NCBI GenBank assembly: GCA_947629895.1
Contig: CANRFP010000006.1
Span: forward strand, 1-28,197
Direction of reading: 5' to 3'
Length of the DNA: 28,197 nt
Origin: an uncultured Clostridia bacterium
GTDB taxonomy: Bacteria > Bacillota_A > Clostridia > Christensenellales > UBA1242
A program made the translations under genes and the position numbers. Position 1 is the first letter of the stretch. Each line of letters opens with the position of its first letter. Below, piece after piece: positions 19,201 through 24,223 of the stretch. The notes below the pieces were generated by a model that did not search any database, was not told the DNA's origin, and saw nothing but the letters and a program-made list of their open reading frames with translations.

Positions 19201-20750
19201 TTGAAAATGGTGCACAAGATGTTGATGACATTTATGAATATGAAGGCGGAGCAATAGAGTTGCCAACTTATGAAACCTATGTTGTTGACGACAAGGATGG
19301 CGCAAAAACAAAAACAACGCGTGTTTTTGACGGTTGGTGGACAACTGAGAATTTTGACGATGGAACACGATTTGATGAAAAAATAATGCCACAACAAAAT
19401 GTAACTCTCTATGCAAAATGGATAGACACAGTTGAGTATTACAGAACAATCACCTTTGTCACAAATGAGGACACCATAACCGAGGATGATATTGTGAAAC
19501 TTGAGGGTTCAGACATCATTTTGCCTTGGTATTCACAAGATGTTGTGTATGACGACATTGGAAATCAAAAACTGACAAGAAAATTTGACGGCTGGTGGAC
19601 AACATCAACCTTTGAGGAAGGCACAAGGTTTGACGAAAACAAGATGCCAACACATGATGTTGTTTTGTATGCAAAGTGGAAGGATGATTTGAAGCATTAT
19701 TACACTTTGAAGTTTGAAACGGGGATTGATGAAGTTCTAACCTACGAAGAAGAAAAAGTGCTTGAAGGGGATGTGTTTGAATTTAAAACACCAACTCAGC
19801 AGCAAATCACTGAAGGAAACACAACAACTTATTACACCTTTGTTGGCTGGTTCACAACGGCGGATTATCAAGAGGGCACGCAATGGACAACTGATTATAT
19901 GCCAAATTATGATTTAACCCTATATGCAAAATGGGATACAGTTGTGGAAACCACTCATCAAATCACACTTCTTGACAACAATGTTGTTGTGGATACGTTG
20001 CGAGGAATTGAAGGAAGAGCATTTGACTTGACAGGCAGAAACAAAGTTGTAACAGGAACTGGCGGATATGACACAGAATTCTATTGGGATGCAGCCTACA
20101 CCCACAAACTTACAGCAGAAGATTTCATTATGCCAGAAAAAGACATCGAAATTCACGTAAGAAACTGGTACACAGTAACCTACACAAGTGAATATGGCAA
20201 CACAGCAACAAAAGTTTACCACTTGCTTCAGGGTTCAAGTTTAACTCCACCAACACAAACCGACTATAATAAGGATTTTGCAGATTACAGAGAGTATTAT
20301 CATTTCTTGGGCTATGAAAAAACTTTGTCTGAAATGCCTAACGAGGATATGACAATAAAGGCAAATTGGAATGTAGAACAAAAGTATTTCTACACAATAG
20401 AGTTTAAATTGAATTGGTATAAACCAACAGGTGTATCAGGTTATGGTCCAAGTCACCACTTTGAAGATGTGAAATGGGTAAAAGGAGCTTCTACAGTAAC
20501 TAAATTAGTGCAGGGTGACATAATCGACTTGACAGGATATAGGGCTCAAGGTGTTGCATATAAGACAAGATGGAATGTCATAAGAGACGGCGTATATTCT
20601 TCAACATCCTGGGGACTTAACCCATGGTCAGATGAAACATCTGCTCATGCAAGCGGAAGCAAAACTTCTTACACTTTAGATCCAAATGATGATAAAAATG
20701 GTGACCGCATTATTGAACTTTATGCTTGTTGGGAAAGAACAGGAGATTAA
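10209..20750 (+). CDS. Giant (3513-aa) membrane-anchored modular extracytoplasmic protein with C-terminal Flg_new repeats
   Basis: The start is the ATG at 10209, seven bases after GGAGG in GGAGGTGG (10197-10204); it overlaps the preceding stop. A basic cytoplasmic tail and one membrane helix (about residues 39-57) anchor the N-terminus, leaving roughly 3450 residues outside. These follow a recurring plan: strands ending in a pattern like GGMMYVIYNEK, then a Lys-rich strand and an amphipathic helix ending in LLP or LG. Three tandem modules occupy residues about 764-1125, 1126-1482 and 1483-1839; diverged units lie on both sides, for example 10735-10860, 11350-11480, 15910-16065, 16535-16750 and 17620-17810. 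From about residue 2988 come several Listeria-Bacteroides (Flg_new) repeats with FDGWWTT and LYAKW. It ends ERTGD without LPXTG, SLH or choline-binding motifs. No enzymatic motif is seen. The overall function is unknown; a LolA/LppX-like fold for the repeated unit is only a guess. The frame is intact throughout. Confidence 0.9.
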   Translation: MKNKRLRVKSWSIESNRSGTSTAEIKRPATLFPGLFKKFVLFITVALCTFFGCIYFFNGGVGLMQGQGTLAEQPFLQLVGNIMGITNISVGKDDKNFELILKYHDDAQGEGQAEPTDLNLAVKGYVVWDSASGIDVNLNFYDKIKLGEDDDNLGLLVVDDSEPPIYAISVNSVGNTLFFGINGNVYKIDTTPMYEGGASIDLSSVLDLIKQNLPFDLDAIITSALGFGIDELDMEALGQNPTKLKAGGYQFEIRPASRPDEEGNRIYSPLKAIIKTDANYNIVSAEIDQINLENYKIRFSAPDVVMNSNKIKVEQQAPEEFVNLSYVNQFVEYGANLFKYNQFVGGQATFTLANKQKTYVANFTLENGDKKNILIETNIDGLALQVAYKDDFIYVKADDVKVKVGASKKWLEALDRILSKHFDISVEEKLNEFLDKLKQKLPSENIENTIFGFLTKNLSNPDNLMKILPQNSVLDGNALTISWKNGETLTLTREPQTVLVWEDVPQEEGETEELTQRQVEKQIYVLDTASVNLAKESGSINFDVLTSGIEFDTTGYENADALLELEKLVDEILTAQKFGGSATITYKNEPISGDYVVNFEANRVCIKFTTQLFGENVEIYANLVTTAENEISLGEIYLVLGQNELSKSKVVIRGDYSNLDEYVEKITAFLPKQTNQDVEKEEVKSVVAQIKEVLAELVKFDVTIETLYALNKVEVKEDTANITISYEDIFVELSAKVAQEKIVLPTENENLLNLLDKASALKKFIEGKEFALGFTLKYNNIDLAGKAYINLTVKENPIFEIDGIKLGEDEINLRYAGGMMYVIYNEKVDGQDVSHKMQIDMNQIMAENGLASVVESLLPTFGVEKNENALPEFLTKMFGQDLTNMPISEILKNISLELSGNIENLNVGFEFMGFKGEANIAFAGENISSADVKLSKGNQKEISLGVSVGDVNEFESKFANLDGFYNLISQHSGNVTVNLYGKEFVLQAELDLTKDIRLQLSGNVLGLETELLLHNNKLSLKLGEVVFSGTIDKDFVDEIQKLLPNSEQEKRTIEQILDLIDTTKINMSSIVKLAFGEELSISKQINDNISISATLKETSNLSIDEPKTSNDTILDIISKIQSVKTFVEGNEFAFNFAMEYNNIDISGMAYVNLTDEKNPIFEIDGIKLGEDEINLRYDGGMLYVIYNEKVGGQDVSHKMKINMKKVLAENGLASVIENMLPNLGIKEDKNALSKFLTKMFGKDVTQMKFVEILNNITLTSLSGNLSDLSADFEFMGFSGTTEVMFSGNNVSGVSVELQQENKKQVSIGATVGKFNTKFEDLSGFYNLISQHKGTVTLDLFGYETTFNLEVDLTDKLYAKLTGSILGVDVEFILLNDTLSLTLDKVVVSGKLNKTLIDEIKKFLPEKDKKTIEEILDGINTSSFDMAKYIKLVLGDSLTISKQIKDNISISATLKEDNVTCEQPKTSKDSLVALLSKITPTQTFVEGKEFAFGFALKYNNIDLSGTAYVNFIDEKNPIFEIDGIKLGDDEIKLRYDGGLLYVIYNEKVDGQDVLHKMKIDINQVLAENGLASVIESLLPTFGVEKNENALPEFLTKMFGQDLTQTSISDILKNISLELSGNIENLNVGFEFMGFSGTAEIEFADNNLSNVSITLSQEGKKQVTLGVSVGDVNEFESKFANLDGFYNIISQHSGNVTVNLYGKEFVLQAALDLTKGIHLQLSGNVLGLETELLLHNNKLSLKLGEVVFSGTIDKDFVEEFKKMLPAKEKKTIEQMLDLIDTTKIDISNIVKLAFGEELSISKQINDNISISATFNEASNLSIGEPKSSGNALISLLPKVKNLIDCVGSGKFGAKFNLNYNKTSTRSGLDLSGNVKFVLGNEKLGTTNELLVTIDNVFGEPINIRMHFDKAAGNYVLYISIGGNIKIKQAIQQKAASTEVVDAVEQAAKSTFGVDLDFGILANVIDLFKLDVKGVLDSLELGFSYDENLQTYNLTVDTKNKTVATDKLLLDATIKFVDDKLTSDGCIAVDVYDGYLSGTLSLLENVSIDEFSEENYKGYKDYVTGLLGVAGLVENETQVAEDIFAFSSDIAIRYMFSDFYGKLTVMLIKDDNFKASFGGLRPVVQLYTTSLGLSTYVYLVDEISNGEIVHMIYADVNGLMLKTELTAENINHILDFIQNELGISLTKEQESEGQAEAELEEIEGQVETTKEAFRVVIPLLTNIFAKWTEVVQDEQTLRNGIQIDVDGKLIYAEASWFENIFAQILVDTTNGIAPQSVVLGANITDGNTKPFAEDTKYPKDENGNLTEWHLKDAEGNVLEIPETQNLNFAVYLTNLTLGDIGDIDQKFGGEVVEGAHRLKNLTKLQTNNGLAALTEFHDLEEILPAVKSVYDYFKGFNYKIVIDKNEGGMINLGDTKITDIGADITVEVAKVPDGTSNPSGIKLFNGRSLKVQAYLDFEISSITDAAAQTWSAPVRHLIDILYDSQGEGLYVSYTHGKNINTNDINSSKKLSVFIKNESMSELIAMVFAAFRVNLGDELAEELNIVGKNQTDFTFFQELMGIEDNDKSGDMTRVSTLLNNISSALQLLKSLKFEKVNGVTSLSAMIDLSEFDFKAGDKTLTSVKLNLDETSGKLKLSNIEIHDNSFINLKVQFNDFVANFDYLTRNTQEHFDFSSLPTFVDMLVNTLNTKGLNLHMTYEPKNDDEEKALVLLGGLYGLKLGIDLEIKFNAENKLEVYGEVRTQGREIVTLARAGLYGHTYTNQMPFGTVEEGAWGVQVGRKVSTIEMNFDKAINEYKLVVTQYNEKNEAGDLKLGGSGNADWTYKMSDIGKDHGFVNKDGKVEITSTNIFKILAQVLGLTNTITIDIVKLVASMHPEPTVEQLLLGYNVEDVKDNAGNVDGKDYILSLSGSNLTGVSQFGDFDLHIVSRESTYTKNGRKLNFIDQIKTSLDIAGAVKINLNLQSQSGQKYLGYTDMPNMPSHTFTTNQTYRDEYCKNKITLVENGAQDVDDIYEYEGGAIELPTYETYVVDDKDGAKTKTTRVFDGWWTTENFDDGTRFDEKIMPQQNVTLYAKWIDTVEYYRTITFVTNEDTITEDDIVKLEGSDIILPWYSQDVVYDDIGNQKLTRKFDGWWTTSTFEEGTRFDENKMPTHDVVLYAKWKDDLKHYYTLKFETGIDEVLTYEEEKVLEGDVFEFKTPTQQQITEGNTTTYYTFVGWFTTADYQEGTQWTTDYMPNYDLTLYAKWDTVVETTHQITLLDNNVVVDTLRGIEGRAFDLTGRNKVVTGTGGYDTEFYWDAAYTHKLTAEDFIMPEKDIEIHVRNWYTVTYTSEYGNTATKVYHLLQGSSLTPPTQTDYNKDFADYREYYHFLGYEKTLSEMPNEDMTIKANWNVEQKYFYTIEFKLNWYKPTGVSGYGPSHHFEDVKWVKGASTVTKLVQGDIIDLTGYRAQGVAYKTRWNVIRDGVYSSTSWGLNPWSDETSAHASGSKTSYTLDPNDDKNGDRIIELYACWERTGD
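12498..13583 (+). repeat. Tandem module A of the giant gene (362 codons)
   Basis: This module begins at FIEGKEFALGF. It contains three beta-rich parts: the NPIFEIDGIKLGEDEINLRY unit, the SGNIENLNVGFEFMGFKG unit and the SGNVTVNLYGKEFVLQ unit. It ends in ISATLKETSNLS. Modules B and C match it in order along their whole length. Confidence 0.85.
13584..14654 (+). repeat. Tandem module B of the giant gene (357 codons)
   Basis: This module begins at FVEGNEFAFNF and repeats the order of module A. It lacks a few codons and is clearly diverged in its second half, for example HKGTVTLDLFGYETTFNLEV where A and C have HSGNVTVNLYGKEFVLQA. Confidence 0.85.
14655..15725 (+). repeat. Tandem module C of the giant gene (357 codons)
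   Basis: This module begins at FVEGKEFAFGF. Long stretches are almost identical in DNA to module A at a constant offset of 2157 bp (for example from 14928 versus 12771, and from 15201 versus 13044). Its short middle part (GFSGTAEIEF) is instead closer to module B (GFSGTTEVMF). Confidence 0.85.
19171..20747 (+). repeat. C-terminal Listeria-Bacteroides (Flg_new/InlB B-type) repeat block of the giant protein
   Basis: Three clear ~80-85-residue repeats share strand-forming openings (ITLVENG, ITFVTNE, LKFETG), then FDGWWTT or FVGWFTT, then a MP..(N/D)(V/L)(T/V)LYAKW close (about 19171-19430, 19440-19690, 19699-19950). Two further degenerate copies (19955-20170 and 20170-20390) keep only MPEKDIEI and MPNEDMTIKANW. 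The last (20390-20747) is enlarged and ends in IIELYACW. Such repeats form small ubiquitin-like beta domains used as spacers or ligand-binding units in surface proteins. Confidence 0.85.
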
Positions 20751-20780
20751 AAAAAGAGCAAATTTGCTCTTTTTTTTGTT
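20751..20780. terminator. Bidirectional terminator between the giant gene and metG
   Basis: Arms AAAAAGAGCA (20751-20760) and TGCTCTTTTT (20765-20774) enclose a 4-nt loop and run into a T tract on the plus strand. The minus strand also ends in a run of T, so it can stop both the giant gene and the converging metG transcript (stop at 20801). Confidence 0.88.
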
Positions 20781-20800
20781 TTTTTTAATATTTTTTTAAA

Positions 20801-22492
20801 TTAATTTGAAAAATGTTCTTTCCAACGTGCAATCATATCGTCATCAATTCTTGCAAAAAGTGGGGCAGGTTGATTGATTTTGTGCTGTTTTGGAATGTCT
20901 ATTTTGCTTGCAACTTGCCACATTTCTGGGGCGTTTGGTTGTCCGTCAAAATTCAACTGTTTCCAAATTTCTGCGGTTTTTGTTGGGATGATTGGGCTTG
21001 CAACAATCGCCAAGGCTCTTGCCATATTCAAACACAAATACAAAACTTTTCTTGCGTCATCCAAGTCGCCATTTTTAATAAGTGTCCATGGGGCAGTTTT
21101 TTCAAGATATGTGTTTCCAATGGAGGCAAAACGCATAATCTCTTTGTAGGCTTGCCTAAATTCCGTCTTGGCAAAAAGTTCTGCAATTTGCTCTGGCAGA
21201 GTGGTTATTGCCTCAACCATTTCTTTATCATTTTCATTTAGGTTGTTTTTAATTTCGTCAAAATTCAGCCCGGCAACGCCTTCAAAGTTTTTGTTTAACA
21301 TATTCAAAGTTCTGTTGAAGAAATTGCCATATTTTCCAACAAGTTCAGCGTTTGTGTTTTGCCTAAAGCCTTCATAGGTGAAGTCGCTGTCCTTGTTTTC
21401 AGGGAAGATTGACACAAGATAAGCACGCAGGGCATCAACATCCAAGTCGCTGTCCAAAAGTTTGTCACAGAAAATGCCAACTTTTTTCGATTTTGAGAAT
21501 TTTTGCCCTTCAAAATTTAGGAAGTTAAAGCCAACCACGTTTGTTGCCAAATTGTATTTCTTGCAAGCAAGTTCCATACTTGGGAAGAAAACTGCGTGAA
21601 AATCAATGTTATCTTTGCCAATGAAGTTGTAAATTTCACAGTCTTTGTTCTGCCATCTATCTTTAACCATCTCATCGCCGCCAAGTTCTTTTGTTATGGA
21701 AATATAGCCAATTGGCGCGTCAAACCACACATAAAAAACTTTATCCTCAAAGCCCTCAAGTGGCACTTTTATTCCCCAATGTATGTCACGGGTGATGCAA
21801 CGTGGTTTCAAGCCTTCTTTAAACCATTTGTTTGTCATCATATAAACGTGATTGCGCCAAATGTCTTTTTTGCTTTCAACCCACCTTTGAAGCTCGGGTT
21901 GAAGTTTATCCAATTTGATGTATATATGTTTTGTTGTCTTTTTAACGGCATCTTGTCCGCAAAAAGCACACTTAGGGTTGATTAAGTCGTCAAGTTCATA
22001 AGTTTTCCCGCATTTGTCACATTGGTCGCCATATGCATGGTCATAGCCGCAATATGGACATGTTCCATAAACAAACCTATCCGCAAGAGCCTCTTTGTCA
22101 TGCTCACAGAAAAGCATCTGGCTTTCTTTTTCTTCTGTGTAACCATTTTTGTATATTTCATTGAAGAAATCGATTGTGGTTTGTTCATGAATTTTTGTGT
22201 TTGTTCCACTGAAAATATCAAAATCAATGTTGAAGTATTTTGCAATGTTTTTCATTTTGTTGTTCATTGTTTTGATGTATTCATTTATCTCCATCCCTTC
22301 CTTTTTGGCTGAGATATAACTTGAAGTTCCGTGGTCGTCAGTTCCGCTGACATAAACAACATCGTTTCCATAGGTTTTGTTAAACCTTGTGAACACATCT
22401 CCCGGCAGCCAGCAGCCAACCATATGTCCAAGGTGGGGCAGGCCGTTCACATACAAAAGTGCAGCGGTCACCAATATCTTTTTCTTTTTCAT
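20801..22492 (-). CDS. metG: Methionyl-tRNA synthetase
   Basis: MetG charges tRNA-Met. The 563-aa product has the class I signatures HLGH (residues 20-23) and KFSKSKK (about residue 330). A connective domain carries two zinc knuckles (CPYCG and CDKCG, then CAFCG), as in four-cysteine-pair MetG enzymes. The C-terminal helical anticodon domain is present. The extra C-terminal tRNA-binding (Trbp111-like) domain of many Firmicutes enzymes is absent, as the protein ends at MIARWKEHFSN. The start at 22492 follows AAGGAAG at proper spacing; an in-frame extension to 22594 would overlap hisS and has no ribosome site. It lies 64 bp downstream of hisS and should share its transcript. No T-box leader is visible. 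Confidence 0.95.
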   Translation of the reverse strand: MKKKKILVTAALLYVNGLPHLGHMVGCWLPGDVFTRFNKTYGNDVVYVSGTDDHGTSSYISAKKEGMEINEYIKTMNNKMKNIAKYFNIDFDIFSGTNTKIHEQTTIDFFNEIYKNGYTEEKESQMLFCEHDKEALADRFVYGTCPYCGYDHAYGDQCDKCGKTYELDDLINPKCAFCGQDAVKKTTKHIYIKLDKLQPELQRWVESKKDIWRNHVYMMTNKWFKEGLKPRCITRDIHWGIKVPLEGFEDKVFYVWFDAPIGYISITKELGGDEMVKDRWQNKDCEIYNFIGKDNIDFHAVFFPSMELACKKYNLATNVVGFNFLNFEGQKFSKSKKVGIFCDKLLDSDLDVDALRAYLVSIFPENKDSDFTYEGFRQNTNAELVGKYGNFFNRTLNMLNKNFEGVAGLNFDEIKNNLNENDKEMVEAITTLPEQIAELFAKTEFRQAYKEIMRFASIGNTYLEKTAPWTLIKNGDLDDARKVLYLCLNMARALAIVASPIIPTKTAEIWKQLNFDGQPNAPEMWQVASKIDIPKQHKINQPAPLFARIDDDMIARWKEHFSN

Positions 22493-22556
22493 AAATAACT
22501 TCCTTTTTATTAAAATTTGATTAAAATGCACAAAATTTGCGTTTTTTTTGCAAATT

Positions 22557-23855
22557 TTAGCGTTTTTTAGCAAATTTTTCAACCAAATCTTCAAATTTGA
22601 GTTTTTCCTGTTGGGAAGTTTGCATGTCTTTTAAGGTGTATTCTTTGGCCTTTACTTCATCTTTTCCAACAATCAAAACGTATTTCACTCCACGCTTGTT
22701 TGCTTCTTTCATTTTGGCTTTAAAGCTTTTTGCCTCATACAAACAATCAGCCAAAACTCCATTTTCGCGAAGGCGAGTCACAAGTTCAAGTCCGGCGTGC
22801 AGGGTGTCATCAAAAGTTATGATTGAAACATCCACTTCATTTGTTTTTTCCTTAAAATACCCATTTTGTGTTAAGATTGAGAACAAACGGGTTATACCAA
22901 CACTCATGCCCACGCCGGGCATATTTTTATTGCTGAAATATCCGCAAAGATTTTCAAATCTTCCGCCAGCACCAACAGCATCTTTGCCGTCTTTCAAAAA
23001 GCCTTCAAACACAGTTCCGGTGTAATAATTATGTCCGCGAATGATGCCTAAATTGCCAACAACACATTTCGTTCCAAACGCTTCAAGGTGATTTGCCAAT
23101 TCCTCAAATTCATCTAATCCCTTTTGAAAAACTTCATTTTTGCAGAAATTACGCAAATTTTTGCAAATTTCTTCGATTTTTCCTGTGTTTTTTGTCAATT
23201 TTATGATATTTTCACATTCCTTTGCATTAAGTCCAATCTCTTGCAATTCAGCCACTGCATCTTCAAGAGGGATTTTTTCTAGTTTGTCAAGCACAATAAA
23301 AATTTCGGTTGCCTTATCTGATTTTTTCAGCTCGTCAATATATCCAGCCAAAATTTTGCGGTTTGAAACTTCAATTCTAACTTCAAGCCCAAGTTCTTTA
23401 AAGCATTTTTCAAAAAGGGACAAACATTCTGCATCTGCCACCAAAGATAGTTCGCCATCGCCAATTATGTCGGCATCACATTGATAAAACTCACGATAAC
23501 GCCCTTTTTGTGGCCTTTCACCGCGATAAACCTTGCCTATTTGATATCTTTTGAATGGAAAGTTCAATTCGTTTTGGTGCATAGCCACAAATCTTGCAAG
23601 GGGCACGGTTAAATCATAGCGCATGCACATGTCTGTGTCGCCCTTTGTGAATCGATAAATCTCTTTGTCCACATCTCCGCCACTTTTGGCAAGCAAAACA
23701 TCGCTATACTCCAACACGGGCGTGTCAAGTGGCACAAAACAGTTTTGTTTAAAAACCTTTTCAAGTTTTGAAAGCATCTCTGAGAACAAAATTTGTTCTT
23801 CAGGCATCAACTCCCAAAAACCTTTAAGTTTGCGAGGTTCAATTTTTTTATCCAT
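22557..23855 (-). CDS. hisS: Histidyl-tRNA synthetase
   Basis: HisS charges tRNA-His. The 432-aa product has class II motif 2 (YQIGKVYRGERPQKGRYREF), the histidine-binding motifs RGHNYYTGTVFE and AGGRFENL, and motif 3 (MPGVGMSVGITRLFSIL). An anticodon-binding domain is at the C-terminus, from about residue 330. Length and order are normal. The start at 23855 has AAGGAA just upstream, and a promoter lies at 23877-23906. hisS comes first and metG second in the transcript. Confidence 0.95.
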   Translation of the reverse strand: MDKKIEPRKLKGFWELMPEEQILFSEMLSKLEKVFKQNCFVPLDTPVLEYSDVLLAKSGGDVDKEIYRFTKGDTDMCMRYDLTVPLARFVAMHQNELNFPFKRYQIGKVYRGERPQKGRYREFYQCDADIIGDGELSLVADAECLSLFEKCFKELGLEVRIEVSNRKILAGYIDELKKSDKATEIFIVLDKLEKIPLEDAVAELQEIGLNAKECENIIKLTKNTGKIEEICKNLRNFCKNEVFQKGLDEFEELANHLEAFGTKCVVGNLGIIRGHNYYTGTVFEGFLKDGKDAVGAGGRFENLCGYFSNKNMPGVGMSVGITRLFSILTQNGYFKEKTNEVDVSIITFDDTLHAGLELVTRLRENGVLADCLYEAKSFKAKMKEANKRGVKYVLIVGKDEVKAKEYTLKDMQTSQQEKLKFEDLVEKFAKKR

Positions 23856-23876
23856 TTTTATTCCTTTTTATTTGAC

Positions 23877-23906
23877 ATTGTAATATAAATTTCGCGATTT
23901 TGTCAA
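23877..23906 (-). promoter_or_regulatory. Promoter of hisS-metG
   Basis: On the minus strand -35 TTGACA (23906-23901), an 18-nt spacer and -10 TACAAT (23882-23877) lie about 20 bp before the hisS start codon. The first DnaA box begins 19 bp upstream of the -35, so DnaA binding could affect this promoter. Confidence 0.7.
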
Positions 23907-23924
23907 GCGTATAGTAAACATAAG

Positions 23925-24060
23925 TTATGCACAAATATTTTCCACTTATCCACAAATTTATAAATATTCATGAGGATTTATGAATATACAATGTGGAAAA
24001 ATGGCTCAAAAACCGAGAAAACCACCGAAGTTATCCACATTTCCACATTTTTGTGGACAA
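23925..24060. other. DnaA-box cluster in AT-rich DNA (candidate replication-origin element or DnaA regulatory/titration site)
   Basis: This is the core of the 368-bp gene-free stretch 23856-24223. Three plus-strand sites fit TTATNCACA exactly: TTATGCACA (23925-23933), TTATCCACA (23946-23954) and TTATCCACA (24031-24039). Two minus-strand sites have one mismatch: TTTTCCACA (24000-23992) and TTGTCCACA (24060-24052). A weaker ATTTCCACA sits at 24039-24047. An 8-bp inverted repeat (ATATTCAT, 23964-23971 and 23980-23987) lies between boxes. Very AT-rich DNA follows at about 24100-24223 and could serve as an unwinding element. gyrA lies 2.2 kb away, and gyrA usually belongs to the dnaA-dnaN-recF-gyrB-gyrA cluster. 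Confidence 0.72.
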
Positions 24061-24223
24061 TTTTTCCAAAACCTCAGTCCAAAAATTCAAAAAAAGTGGT
24101 TTATAAGTGTTTTTTCTGAAAATTGGATTTTTTTGAGATTGCCTCCACAAACAAAACTTTTTGAAAAAATTTGAATATATTATAAGTTTAGGAAATTTTT
24201 ATACATTTTGTTTGCATATAAAT

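Noticed and set aside
22493..22594. Longer N-terminus for metG
   Set aside because: The extension overlaps the end of hisS, is Asn/Lys-rich without family match, and the ATG at 22492 has a proper ribosome site and the expected MetG start.
23856..23925. T-box or other riboswitch ahead of hisS-metG
   Set aside because: The leader between the promoter and the start codon is only about 20 nt, too short for a T-box.
24148..24214. Inverted repeat CAAACAAAA / TTTTGTTTG as helD terminator
   Set aside because: The arms are 9 bp and A/T-rich with a loop of about 49 nt, so they are unlikely to form an intrinsic terminator; probably chance in AT-rich DNA.
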